Assembly: GCA_944385095.1 (NCBI GenBank)
Contig: CALWVS010000018.1
Coordinates: 1 to 44,068, forward strand
DNA: 44,068 nucleotides
Direction of reading: 5' to 3'
DNA from: an uncultured Oscillospiraceae bacterium
GTDB lineage: Bacteria > Bacillota > Clostridia > Oscillospirales > Oscillospiraceae
Of the stretch, positions 24,438 through 33,433 are shown one piece after another. Position 1 is the first letter of the stretch. Every line of letters begins with the position of its first letter. The notes beneath the pieces were generated by a model. It saw only the letters and a list, made by a program, of their open reading frames with translations, was not told the origin of the DNA and searched no databases. The position numbers and the translations under genes were made by a program.

Positions 24438-25278
24438 GCTGAAAAGTTATTTTCATACCCTGACCGCCTATGTGTTTGGGGCATTTCTGCTCTGTTTTAT
24501 TGGAATTGGTGCCATGATATACAATTTACAGGCAGCGGTGAGCAACTTCGAGTTTGTACTCAGCTTTGCTTCCCTGATTTTTGTGGTCATTGTCCCCATT
24601 TTGACCATGCGGGTGATTGCAGAGGAGCGCAAACAGAAAACGGACCAGTTACTCTATTCTCTGCCCATCTCTACCACCCATGTGATTCTGGGCAAATATC
24701 TGGCACTGTTGGTGGTCTATCTGGTACCTTTGCTCATCATTTCTCTCTATCCGCTGGTATTTTCCAGATATGGGGAAGTGTATTTGCCCACGTCCTATGG
24801 TTCTATTTTTGCCTTTTTCCTGTTGGGGGCTGCCCTCATTGCAGTGGGGATTTTTCTATCCTCTCTGACAGACAATCAGGGATTTGCAGCCGGTCTGGGT
24901 ATTGCAGTGATTTTACTCAATTATTATAGTGTCACACTGTCAGAACACATCTCAGCCACTGCATTTGGTACTGTGGTTGCACTGATGGTGGTGATTGTGG
25001 TCATTGGTGTACTGGTGCAGTATATGACCAAAAATGAGAATCTTGCCTATGGGGTGGCTGCGGTGTTGCTGGTGCTTTTGCTGGCAGTGAACTGGATTGA
25101 CAGCAGTCTGCTAGAGGGGTTATTGCCCAAAATTATGACAAAACTCTCCCTGTTTGAGCGGTTGAACGTATTTGTCAACGGCATGTTTGACTGGACTGGT
25201 GTGGTTTACTACCTGTCTGTGGCAGTGCTGTTCCTGTTTTTGTCCGTCCAATCTCTGGAGAAACGGAGGTATAACTGA
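24415..25278 (+). CDS. ABC-2 type permease (GldF-like)
   Basis: A 287-residue integral membrane protein with about six membrane helices: AYVFGAFLLCFIGIGAMIY, then LSFASLIFVVIVPILTMRVI and four more. It shows the permease motif RVIAEERKQKTDQLLYSLPIS typical of gliding-type ABC-2 transporters. The start lies within the 3' end of the ATPase gene, with GGAGGAGAACC before it, and the stop overlaps the GldG-like start by one base. It forms the channel of the transporter. Confidence 0.9.
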   Translation: MIAVLEHELKSYFHTLTAYVFGAFLLCFIGIGAMIYNLQAAVSNFEFVLSFASLIFVVIVPILTMRVIAEERKQKTDQLLYSLPISTTHVILGKYLALLVVYLVPLLIISLYPLVFSRYGEVYLPTSYGSIFAFFLLGAALIAVGIFLSSLTDNQGFAAGLGIAVILLNYYSVTLSEHISATAFGTVVALMVVIVVIGVLVQYMTKNENLAYGVAAVLLVLLLAVNWIDSSLLEGLLPKIMTKLSLFERLNVFVNGMFDWTGVVYYLSVAVLFLFLSVQSLEKRRYN

Positions 25279-26729
25279 TGAAGGTTCCAAAGCTGTTCCA
25301 ACAGGAGCACAGCAGACCATCCAACCGCATTGCCATGCAGGGCGGTTCTTATTCCCTCATTCTCACAGCGGTGGTGCTGGCGATTGTCATTGTGTGCAAT
25401 GTGTTGGTGAGTGCGCTTCCCACTTCTCTCACCAGTTTTGATATCAGTGCAGCCCAGCTCTATTCTGTCACCAGCAATACCAAAGCAGTCCTTTCCAATT
25501 TGACCCAAGATGTGACCATCTATTGGATTGTGCAGGCAGATGAGGAGGACGCAGTGATTGAAAATCTGCTGGGAGAATATGAAAATCTGTCTGACCATAT
25601 CATTGTGGAGAAAAAGAATCCAGATGCCTATCCCACATTTGCCCAGCAGTACACAGAAGAGGAAGTGAAGAACAACAGTCTGGTGGTGGAGTGTGGAGAG
25701 CGCAACCGCTATATCTCCTATGATGATATTTATCTCTCAGAACCGGATTTGTACTCCTATGCCTACTCCACCTCATTTGATGGAGAAGGTGCCATCACCT
25801 CAGCCATTGACTATGTGGTGCGGGAGGAGCTGCCCATTCTCTACACCTTAGAGGGGCATGGAGAATCTGAACTGCCAGCCACCTTTGCAGACCAGATTGA
25901 CAAGGCAAATATTCAAGTGGAATCTCTGTCCTTGCTCACCGTGGATGCCATTCCAGAAGATGCCAGTTGTGTGGCAATTTATGCCCCTACCAGTGACCTG
26001 TCCACTCAGGAAGTGGAACTGCTCTCTGCCTATGCAGAGGCAGGGGGAAAACTGCTGGTGATGGCTGGACCAACAGAAGAAAACCAACTGACCAATTTGT
26101 ATCAACTGTTGAGCCAGTATGGAGTGGAACCAGTAGAGGGCATTGTGGTGGAAAGTGACCGGGAATCTTACGCCTTTGGTTATCCCTATGTATTGTTGCC
26201 CACTCTGGAAAGTCATGAAATAACCCAATCTCTGTTAGACGAGCACTACTACGCCATTTTGCCCCTGGCTCAGGGACTTCAGGTGACAGGCAACACCGAT
26301 GCGATTGTCACTGAACTGCTTACAACATCGGACACTTCTTTTTCCAAGGTGGCAGGATTTGACCTGAACACCTATGAAAAGGAGGAAGGGGATATAGATG
26401 GTCCCTTTGCTCTGGCTGTATCCATTGAAACCACCGGTGGTGGGCAGATTGTCTGGTTCAGTTCCTCCGACTTTTTGGATGACAGGTACAACGCCTTTTC
26501 CTCTGGTGCCAACGGAGATTTGGCGATGAATGCCCTGTCCAATCTGGTGGGAGAGACAGAGGCAATGGCAATTCGCAGTAAATCCCTCAACTATAACTAT
26601 CTCACCATCAGTGAATCTGTGTCCTCTTTGCTCAGAACCTTGATGATTGGTGTGTTTCCTCTGGTCTATCTGGGTGTAGGCATTGTGGTGGTAGTACGCA
26701 GAAAGCAGGTGCAGCATGAAACGGTATAA
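25278..26729 (+). CDS. GldG-family ABC transporter auxiliary protein
   Basis: A 483-residue protein with an N-terminal membrane helix (about 27-48), a large extracellular ABC_transp_aux/GldG domain (AQLYSVTSNTKAVLSNL near 55, YTLEGHGESELP near 190, LLVMAGPTEENQLTNLYQLL near 255) and a C-terminal helix (about 452-472). It is known as an auxiliary subunit in ABC-2 operons of this type, and its function is not well defined. The ATG overlaps the permease stop. It overlaps the DUF4340 gene by 14 bp. Confidence 0.88.
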   Translation: MKVPKLFQQEHSRPSNRIAMQGGSYSLILTAVVLAIVIVCNVLVSALPTSLTSFDISAAQLYSVTSNTKAVLSNLTQDVTIYWIVQADEEDAVIENLLGEYENLSDHIIVEKKNPDAYPTFAQQYTEEEVKNNSLVVECGERNRYISYDDIYLSEPDLYSYAYSTSFDGEGAITSAIDYVVREELPILYTLEGHGESELPATFADQIDKANIQVESLSLLTVDAIPEDASCVAIYAPTSDLSTQEVELLSAYAEAGGKLLVMAGPTEENQLTNLYQLLSQYGVEPVEGIVVESDRESYAFGYPYVLLPTLESHEITQSLLDEHYYAILPLAQGLQVTGNTDAIVTELLTTSDTSFSKVAGFDLNTYEKEEGDIDGPFALAVSIETTGGGQIVWFSSSDFLDDRYNAFSSGANGDLAMNALSNLVGETEAMAIRSKSLNYNYLTISESVSSLLRTLMIGVFPLVYLGVGIVVVVRRKQVQHETV

Positions 26730-28092
26730 GAAAATCTATATATTGCTGGGTGTGCTGGTGGTGGTATGTCTTGCAACCTTTGGTGTAACACGCTATGAGG
26801 AGCACCGTGACACTGTGGAGGCAACGGGGGACATCATTTTGGAAATCCCTACCGATACTGTGACCCGCCTTTCCTGGACCTATGAAGGGGAGAGCTTTTC
26901 CTTTCATAAAGATGATACCTGGGTCTATGATGCAGATGAGGCATTCCCAGTAGATGAGGAACAGATGAATACATTACTGGACCAGTTTTCCAGTCTTGGA
27001 GCTGCATTCCGCATGGAGTCAGTAGAAGATTTGGGGCAATATGGATTGGATGCCCCCATTTGTACCATTGAACTGACCGCAGGAGAAACGGAGTATACCA
27101 TCACGTTAGGAGATTACAGTGTGATGGATGAACAGCGGTATCTCTCTCTGGGTGATGGCACAGTCTATCTGGTGACACAGGACCCAATGGAGGTGTTTGA
27201 CTGCCAACTCAGTGACCTGATTCACCATGATGAAATCCCTGCTTTTGATACAGTATCCACCATCACATGGGAGGGTGTACAGAACTACCAAATCTTCTAT
27301 GATGAGGGCAACACAAATACCTATAGTGCAGAAGATGTCTACTTTACAGAGCAGGCAGGGGAAACCGTACCATTAGACACCGATTTGGTAGAGGACTACC
27401 TGTCCACCTTGCACTATCTGTCCCTCACCGATTATGTCACCTATCAGGTGACAGAGGAGGAACTGACTTCCTACGGCTTGGATGCACCAGATTTGACGGT
27501 AACGGTGGAGTATACGCAGGAGGACCAGTCCAACACATTCACCCTGTCAGTGGGACGCAATCCAGAGGAAGTGGAGGCAGCCCAAGAGGATGAGGAAAAA
27601 CTGGCTGCACTGCCAGCTTATGTGAGAGTGGGTGATTCAGCCATTGTGTATGAAATTGCAGGAGGGGACTATGAGCAACTGATGGCAGTTTCTTATGATG
27701 ATTTACGCCACAAGGAGGTGCTCTGGGCTGACTTTGGCAGTTTCACACAGATGGATGTTGTTCTGGATGGGGAAACCTATACCCTGACCACAGAAGGCAC
27801 AGGGGAGAATACAACCTGGTACTATGGTGAGACAGAACTTGATACCGCAGATATACAGAGTGCCTTCTCCAGCTTAGTGGCAGACAGTTTCACACAGGAA
27901 CAACCCACAGGGCAGGAGGAAATTTCCCTGACTGTGTATCTGGAACAGGAATCAAACCCCACAGTACAGATTACATTCTATCGCTATGATGGAGAGAACT
28001 GTGTGGCTGTGGTGGATGGAACACCGGTTTCTCTGGTGCCACGCTCCGCTGTGGTGGATTTGATGGAAGCCATCCGAAGTGTGGTACTCTAA
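26716..28092 (+). CDS. DUF4340 membrane-anchored extracellular protein
   Basis: A 458-residue protein with an N-terminal membrane anchor (about 6-25) and a long acidic extracellular part containing two DUF4340-like repeats. Each has a DLGQYGLDAP / SYGLDAPDLTV segment followed by a TL..G strand and a YL motif. DUF4340 proteins are regularly encoded after GldG in Firmicute ABC operons. It is the last gene, closed by a strong terminator. Its biochemical role is unknown. Confidence 0.85.
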   Translation: MKRYKKIYILLGVLVVVCLATFGVTRYEEHRDTVEATGDIILEIPTDTVTRLSWTYEGESFSFHKDDTWVYDADEAFPVDEEQMNTLLDQFSSLGAAFRMESVEDLGQYGLDAPICTIELTAGETEYTITLGDYSVMDEQRYLSLGDGTVYLVTQDPMEVFDCQLSDLIHHDEIPAFDTVSTITWEGVQNYQIFYDEGNTNTYSAEDVYFTEQAGETVPLDTDLVEDYLSTLHYLSLTDYVTYQVTEEELTSYGLDAPDLTVTVEYTQEDQSNTFTLSVGRNPEEVEAAQEDEEKLAALPAYVRVGDSAIVYEIAGGDYEQLMAVSYDDLRHKEVLWADFGSFTQMDVVLDGETYTLTTEGTGENTTWYYGETELDTADIQSAFSSLVADSFTQEQPTGQEEISLTVYLEQESNPTVQITFYRYDGENCVAVVDGTPVSLVPRSAVVDLMEAIRSVVL

Positions 28093-28117
28093 AACAGAAC
28101 AGAATTAAAAGGCATAA

Positions 28118-28166
28118 AACCGCCAGTGGAATGTGAGAAGAAACACATTCTACTGGCGGTTGTTTT
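28118..28166 (+). terminator. Terminator of the ABC/GldG/DUF4340 operon
   Basis: A long stem (AACCGCCAGT-GAATGTG with its complement, one mismatch, 8-nt loop) is followed by GTTTT. Confidence 0.85.
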
Positions 28167-28197
28167 GCTGTGTTGGGAAAGTTTTTTGAGAGCCATA

Positions 28198-28224
28198 TAA
28201 ACTATTTCCAAATACTGTCGATAT
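28198..28224 (+). promoter_or_regulatory. Sigma-28 (SigD/FliA) flagellar promoter
   Basis: TAAA (28198-28201), exactly 15 bp, and GTCGATAT (28217-28224) match the sigma-28 consensus TAAA-N15-GCCGATAT at 11 of 12 positions. A weaker sigma-A alternative (TTGGGA-N17-TATAAA) overlaps upstream. The predicted start is about 70 bases before the first gene of the four-gene cassette. Confidence 0.7.
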
Positions 28225-28300
28225 TATAGGTGGAACACAGAGAAAAAATGGCAAAAGGACATACATCAAATAAACAGTGTGACAGAAGGAAGGGTAACAG

Positions 28301-29377
28301 ATGAATGGTATCAATCTATCAAATGTTCCACATGTGAAAAATGAGTATGGGAGTTTTCCGAGTATCTCAAAGGATATAACAAAAGTCTCAAAAGATTCAG
28401 TTGATTTAGATTCTTTTGTTCGGGTTCCTACATCCTATACATACACAGAGATGGATGCAGTGGTACGGGGGTATTTGGAGGGGGATTCCTCCATACACAC
28501 CAGCCCGATGGATGACTGTATCAACCAGTTTTTTGATGGCACAATGTCAGAGTCAGAACTACAAAATGAATATGAAAACATGTTGAAAAAAGAGCTGTTT
28601 GGTTCCATGGAACAGCCCACAGGTCCCCTCAGTGACTTACAGAAAGAAACAGCAGCCAATTTTTATGATGTGTTTCGGGAAAAAGTTTTGACTGCCGCAG
28701 TGGAACGCAACCGTGCAGAGGGAGAGCGGTACATAACAGGGGATTGGAATCCCCAGCGCAACTGGAGCTACTACAATTCCGATTACTATTATGCCAGTGA
28801 ATCTGCCATTTCTGCCATCACCACAGGTGCCCAAGCGGTAGCCAAAGAGTATGGTGCCTCCTTTCAGGTGCCAGACTATCTGGCACAGGGGGCAACCCAT
28901 CGCTATAATTTCAATACTGCTCTGGGTGGAAATCCCTTTGTGGTCTCCGATGCACAGCACACCATCATAGATCCAGATGCAGTGCCGCCAGAACATATGA
29001 AATGGTTCTATGAATCGGGTGGGGATGCCTATCGTACAACCGTCAGAATGAACTCTCTCACCATAACAGACCAAGATGGAACTAAAACAGTGATTGACTA
29101 TACCAATTCCCAATTTGACCCCACAGACCCAACCAAAGCACAGACATGGGTTTCCTACACAGATGAGAATGGAGTAGAACACCGTCTGAGCACCCAGTTC
29201 CGCTTTCATTTTAACAAAGAAGATTTGCACACAGTTTCCGATTTGTTGTTGGGTTCTGAGAACAATACAGATGAGAGTGGTACATGGCGTTCGTTTCTAT
29301 CCAATTTACAGGTCTATCCCAAAGGGTATTTTGAGCGGTTCCCTATCTCATCCCGCAGTATGGATTTTAAAATTTAA
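28301..29377 (+). CDS. Unknown protein, first gene of sigma-28 cassette
   Basis: A 358-residue soluble protein of no family I recognise. There is no signal peptide or membrane helix. The first 45 residues are S/N/V/K-rich and look unstructured (INLSNVPHVKNEYGSF, ISKDITKVSKDS). A helical part follows (residues 85-130), then a Tyr-rich stretch (NWSYYNSDYYYASE near 150). The C-terminal half is strand-rich with Asp-loops (TITDQDGTKTVIDY, WVSYTDENGVEHRLS) and reads like an extracellular beta domain. The GAAGGAAGGG ribosome site supports ATG 28301. The flagellar-type promoter and signal-less N-terminus suggest export by the flagellar apparatus (inference). Confidence 0.75.
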   Translation: MNGINLSNVPHVKNEYGSFPSISKDITKVSKDSVDLDSFVRVPTSYTYTEMDAVVRGYLEGDSSIHTSPMDDCINQFFDGTMSESELQNEYENMLKKELFGSMEQPTGPLSDLQKETAANFYDVFREKVLTAAVERNRAEGERYITGDWNPQRNWSYYNSDYYYASESAISAITTGAQAVAKEYGASFQVPDYLAQGATHRYNFNTALGGNPFVVSDAQHTIIDPDAVPPEHMKWFYESGGDAYRTTVRMNSLTITDQDGTKTVIDYTNSQFDPTDPTKAQTWVSYTDENGVEHRLSTQFRFHFNKEDLHTVSDLLLGSENNTDESGTWRSFLSNLQVYPKGYFERFPISSRSMDFKI

Positions 29378-29411
29378 CTGGATATAGAAAAATATAGTAA
29401 TAGGAGTGGTA

Positions 29412-30557
29412 ATGATGGCACAGATTTCTATGGTGAATGGGAGACTTCCCGACGAATTGGTCAACAATAGCTGGTGTGTCTCTATAAAGGGGACACAAAA
29501 CAGCCAAAATGGGGCACAAACTGCCGTAGGAGAGAAAATCCATTTTTCTTCCCCCTCTTTTGATACCATTGACATCGATATCAGTCGTGCGCAAGACCTG
29601 ACCGACAAGCTGTACCCAAATGGGATTGTTCCAAGCCTGCCAGAAGTGGATGAAGATGGGAAAACCATTGTGGATAACCTGTGGAGTGGCTTAATCATTG
29701 GTTCTACCATTGGAGAAGATGGAAGACCCATTACCTTTCCAGAGGATGCCAACAAAAGTGCAGCGCAAGGGGCGGCTACCCACGGATTTTTCTTTCACAC
29801 AACCGATTTTCTGATGGAGGCAGCGGAAAAGTACAGTACATTGGGGGAAAATGAGACCTTCCGGTTTCGTGATATACAGGATGCCGGCTTTATCCGTGAC
29901 ACTCTGGACTTTTTGACCAATGGAAACTATACAGAGGACAATGTAACCACATTGCAAGAGCAGATGGAAGATGTGGTGCTGGAGTTGGCACAGCAAATCA
30001 AACAGGGAGAGACACCAGATTTAAGCCGTGTGGAAACCAAGCTGACCATTGGAGGTTCTGACATTGGAATTAACCAACTGTTTGAGCTTCAATCTCTGGG
30101 CAAGGAATTGGAAGGGGTTTTGAATGAGACATCCGCAGGGCAGCTTTACACCTTTACCTCAGCCCAAAAAGGACTGGCAAAATCCATTGCAGCATATTAT
30201 GGAAAAAATTATGGTGCAGTGGGAGAACAATTTGCGGATGGAATCGAAAGATTGTATGAAAAGAGCCTTCAGAATGTACAGAAGTTAAGCAACAGCATGG
30301 ACAGCGGCTATGGTGGAATTGCATGGTCACAGAAACAAAAGGATGCAGTTCAGACTGGGTTTGACATTTCAGACTTGTTTGCCAACTTAGATACCAGCAG
30401 TAAAGACGCATTTTTGCAGGATTTCAACGCAAAATTGTCGGATATGCGGTCCATGGCATTGGAGTATGGAAACAAATATTATCTCTCAGCCACAGATTTG
30501 GGATTGGCTGGCACAACGGCTGATTTGATTAAGTATGTGAAATCTATAATTTCATAA
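29412..30557 (+). CDS. Unknown protein, second gene of sigma-28 cassette
   Basis: A protein of about 380 residues with no signal peptide, membrane helix or recognised domain. The N-terminal 60 residues are polar and low in charge (NSWCVSIKGTQNSQNGAQT). The middle and C-terminal parts are largely helical (TLQEQMEDVVLELAQQIKQ, FADGIERLYEKSLQNVQKLSN), with an FDISDLFANLDTSSKDAFL segment. Possible starts are GTG 29406, ATG 29412 and ATG 29415. AGGAG at 29402 best fits 29412 or 29415. It lies 34 bp after the first gene with no promoter between, so it is probably co-transcribed. Confidence 0.75.
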   Translation: MMAQISMVNGRLPDELVNNSWCVSIKGTQNSQNGAQTAVGEKIHFSSPSFDTIDIDISRAQDLTDKLYPNGIVPSLPEVDEDGKTIVDNLWSGLIIGSTIGEDGRPITFPEDANKSAAQGAATHGFFFHTTDFLMEAAEKYSTLGENETFRFRDIQDAGFIRDTLDFLTNGNYTEDNVTTLQEQMEDVVLELAQQIKQGETPDLSRVETKLTIGGSDIGINQLFELQSLGKELEGVLNETSAGQLYTFTSAQKGLAKSIAAYYGKNYGAVGEQFADGIERLYEKSLQNVQKLSNSMDSGYGGIAWSQKQKDAVQTGFDISDLFANLDTSSKDAFLQDFNAKLSDMRSMALEYGNKYYLSATDLGLAGTTADLIKYVKSIIS

Positions 30558-30602
30558 TGGGTTTTGAACACCATCAGACAAAAAGAAAGGGGAAAGGTGA
30601 AC

Positions 30603-31247
30603 ATGAATCCAGTTGGTACAGCATCTATGACACAGTGGATGCAGCAAAGAACACAAACACAGACCCAACAAAGGGCATTGACCACCATCGGTTGGGAGGA
30701 GGCTCTGGCTGGAAAAAAAGGGGACATCATTGTACCGCAAAATGAGGAAGACAGACAGAAGATGAGGGAATGGTTTGCAGACTATATGGAACGCAACCCG
30801 GCTCCAGAGTATGCACCACTGCCCAATCTGATGGAGGAGATGACCCTTGAGGAGTGGAAAACACTGGCGGACAAGTACCACCCCAGCAGCATGACACAGA
30901 AGGAATATGACCAGTTTTTGGATGATTTGTGTGAGATGGGAGCACTGAATCCAGAAGATTTGGCAGATTTGGGGCACTCCCAGCACCAGCCAGCCTTTGT
31001 GAAAGTTACAGCGGAGACTTGCCGTGCCTATGTGGCAAACAAGGCTGAGTTTCCCTATCTTGGGTCTGTCCCAACCTTTGACCGTGGAGCCCAGCGGGTG
31101 AACCTGTTTTTGTGGGCACAGGAGGAAAAGGCGTGGTCTTATTATGATGAGGAGCAGGGTGGCTGGATGAAATCCCATAAAGCACAGGCATTCCAACAAA
31201 TTTATGACATTTTGGAGGGAATGCAACGCTATGGCATAGGACGATAA
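30603..31247 (+). CDS. Unknown protein, third gene of sigma-28 cassette
   Basis: A 214-residue acidic soluble protein, unrecognised. The first 25 residues are strikingly T/Q/M-rich (TASMTQWMQQRTQTQTQQRA), of the kind seen in type III/flagellar export signals. The remainder is helical with many Trp, Glu and Met residues (MEEMTLEEWKTLADKY, YDQFLDDLCEMGALNPEDLADLG). ATG 30603 follows GAAAGGGGAAAGG. It starts 45 bp after the second gene and is probably in the same transcript. Confidence 0.75.
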   Translation: MNPVGTASMTQWMQQRTQTQTQQRALTTIGWEEALAGKKGDIIVPQNEEDRQKMREWFADYMERNPAPEYAPLPNLMEEMTLEEWKTLADKYHPSSMTQKEYDQFLDDLCEMGALNPEDLADLGHSQHQPAFVKVTAETCRAYVANKAEFPYLGSVPTFDRGAQRVNLFLWAQEEKAWSYYDEEQGGWMKSHKAQAFQQIYDILEGMQRYGIGR

Positions 31248-31287
31248 ACTATGGTAACCTTAATTTTAGGAAAAGAGATGAAATGTG

Positions 31288-32151
31288 ATGTATCTATCTA
31301 CACTTCCCTTCCAACAAAGTAACCCAATGACACAAAAGGTCAATCCATTTACCCCTTCCCAATCTGGTGAAATCAATTTGCAACAGATTTCCAACCAACT
31401 GACAGCAAAACAGACAGAGGAGGAAACGACTGTTGGGCTGTCCAAAACAGAGCAGATACAATTAGATGCCTACACAGAGGTAGAAAATGACTCTGTGTTG
31501 GAGGCAATCCCTACCCAACTGTTAGAGTTTTATATGAACACATTCCGTTTCAATGCAAATCTTTCTCAGGGATATGAACAGGAACTGACCGATTTCAAGG
31601 AGCAGTTGCAGGAATGGGATGCAACCATCCAGGGATATCAGGATATTTTAGATGGAACTGCCGCTTTGCAAGAAGGACAGACTATGGAAGAGATTCTTCT
31701 GTCTCTCACACAGGCAAAGGAAGGACGGGCACAGTTTCTGGAGGATGGCATTGCACATCTGAATGAGATGGGAGAAAACTGCTATGGTTATGCAATGAAC
31801 AGAATTTCTGATCATGGTTTGGAGACAGTTTTTGGAGAGAATCCATTTGCTGAGGGGAGCATATCTGATTGGAACATTGACCCCAACGCCACCGACTTCT
31901 ATGGAGAGTTGGACCGGTTGACAGCCAAAGCCCACAGCATGACGGAAACCTATCAGGAGGGAATTGGACGAATGTATGATATTTTAAAGGAGCGTGGCTT
32001 TGAGGAAGAATATCAAAAATATCTGCATTCCTGGTATGACCCCACAAATTCCTACTTTGACAGAACCAAGGAACAGAACATACAAAAGGTCATGATTGAC
32101 CGGCTTATGAATGCACCATTGCACAGTGCTGCAAACGATGGAATCGAATGA
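31288..32151 (+). CDS. Unknown protein, fourth gene of sigma-28 cassette
   Basis: A 287-residue soluble protein with no signal peptide and no recognised family. The N-terminal 50 residues are S/T/Q/N/P-rich and appear unstructured (STLPFQQSNPMTQKVNPF). The rest is acidic and helical with coiled-coil character (YEQELTDFKEQLQEWDATIQ, IGRMYDILKERGFEEEYQKY). GTG 31285 and ATG 31288 are adjacent possible starts. The ribosome site is weak (AAGAGA). It lies 40 bp after the third gene and ends the cassette at a bidirectional terminator. Confidence 0.72.
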   Translation: MYLSTLPFQQSNPMTQKVNPFTPSQSGEINLQQISNQLTAKQTEEETTVGLSKTEQIQLDAYTEVENDSVLEAIPTQLLEFYMNTFRFNANLSQGYEQELTDFKEQLQEWDATIQGYQDILDGTAALQEGQTMEEILLSLTQAKEGRAQFLEDGIAHLNEMGENCYGYAMNRISDHGLETVFGENPFAEGSISDWNIDPNATDFYGELDRLTAKAHSMTETYQEGIGRMYDILKERGFEEEYQKYLHSWYDPTNSYFDRTKEQNIQKVMIDRLMNAPLHSAANDGIE

Positions 32152-32177
32152 GTAGGGAACCATAGCTTCCAAATAAC

Positions 32178-32210
32178 AAGGGTACGAAGGCGATGAACCT
32201 TCGTACCCTT
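32178..32210. terminator. Bidirectional terminator between the cassette and the kinase gene
   Basis: A perfect 13-bp stem (AAGGGTACGAAGG with its complement, 7-nt loop) lies between convergent genes. A T-rich run follows on the plus strand. Confidence 0.8.
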
Positions 32211-32221
32211 CCTTTATGCTG

Positions 32222-33433
32222 TCACCTATGTGACACAAAGGGAAACCTTAACTCACAGCGGAACACAGAACCAGTAAAAAATTGCACAGTGCCACCGTGG
32301 GCAGCTACAATCTGCACCACCAAATTTAGCCCAGTGCCGTGAGCGGCTCCGCCATCTGGTTCCAGCTGACGGGGAGAAGGAGAGGGGATTGTCTGTGTAG
32401 TGGCTCCACCCTCAATCCAGAACAGAAGTTGGTTTCGTTCTGCCTCAGCCCCCAGAGAAATGGTGCAGCCCGGGGCATTGTGCCGCACACAGTTGATAAG
32501 CAAATTGTTCACCGCACGCCGCAGCAAAAAGGGGTCTGCTTTGATATCAGGAAGTGGGGAGGATGGAAGGTCTATGGAAAAATCAAATCCATCTGCCATC
32601 CCACCATTGAGAAAATCAGCCACAACCTGTCTGAGAAAAGCCGTGGGTTGCAGGTTCTCTTTCCGCAGTGGCTGCATTTCACAGTCCAAACGCATGGTCA
32701 AATTTAAGTCGTTTACCAAATCCCGAATCACCTGGCTTTGGGAGCGGATGGCAGAAGCCTGTTTTTGATAGATTGGAGACAAATCAGGTGCCAGTTCCAT
32801 CTGGGCAGCATAGCCCATCACCACTGAAAGGGGGGTGCGGATGTCGTGGGAGATACCGTTAATCCAGTTGGAACGGGCAGTATCTCGTATCTGTTGTGCC
32901 TGCCGAAACCATCGGCGTACGGTCAGACAGGACAGCCCCAGCACACCCACAAGGGACAGCAGAAACAAGCTCAAAAACCAGACAGGGGTGCGAAACAGAA
33001 CTTGTGTCTGCATTGCTACATCATATTTCCACACACTGCCTTTTGGCGCACCCACCACCAACAGACCATCTTCTCGTACCCAACATCGCACGGGGTAGTC
33101 GTGGAGATACCATCGAGTGAAGGATGCAACATCGGAGAGGGTATACTGATCTGGTATCTCGTCCGGTTTATAGAGGGACCACACCACCTGACCAGACTCC
33201 CCAATCAGCATTGCCCAGTGATTCTGTTCCAGCAGGGATTCTTCTGTCAAAACATAGGATTCCCCATCCCATATCAGTGCGTTGGAAATTTCATGAATGG
33301 GGACACCCCAATTCTGACTGTCTACACTGCTGGAAAACACAAAGAAAACAATTCCTAAAATGGAAATGGCAGCAATGAGGGCGGCGGATGCAGTCACCAG
33401 AACAGCACCTTTCCAAAGGGTTTTGAATTTCAT
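32222..33433 (-). CDS. Sensor histidine kinase of the lantibiotic-resistance-like module
   Basis: A 403-residue kinase with membrane helices at about 9-34 and 151-172 and a 115-residue extracellular domain (WGVPIHEISNALIW, VWSLYKPDEIPDQYTLS). The H-box is NWINGISHDIRTPLSVVMGY with His196, then N-box VNNLLINCVRHNAPG and G2 GTGLNLVVQIV. The SHDIRTPL form is typical of kinases linked to ABC transporters for antimicrobial peptides (NisK/CprK-like). It overlaps its regulator by 4 bp and is transcribed away from the ABC genes it probably controls. Confidence 0.9.
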   Translation of the reverse strand: MKFKTLWKGAVLVTASAALIAAISILGIVFFVFSSSVDSQNWGVPIHEISNALIWDGESYVLTEESLLEQNHWAMLIGESGQVVWSLYKPDEIPDQYTLSDVASFTRWYLHDYPVRCWVREDGLLVVGAPKGSVWKYDVAMQTQVLFRTPVWFLSLFLLSLVGVLGLSCLTVRRWFRQAQQIRDTARSNWINGISHDIRTPLSVVMGYAAQMELAPDLSPIYQKQASAIRSQSQVIRDLVNDLNLTMRLDCEMQPLRKENLQPTAFLRQVVADFLNGGMADGFDFSIDLPSSPLPDIKADPFLLRRAVNNLLINCVRHNAPGCTISLGAEAERNQLLFWIEGGATTQTIPSPSPRQLEPDGGAAHGTGLNLVVQIVAAHGGTVQFFTGSVFRCELRFPFVSHR

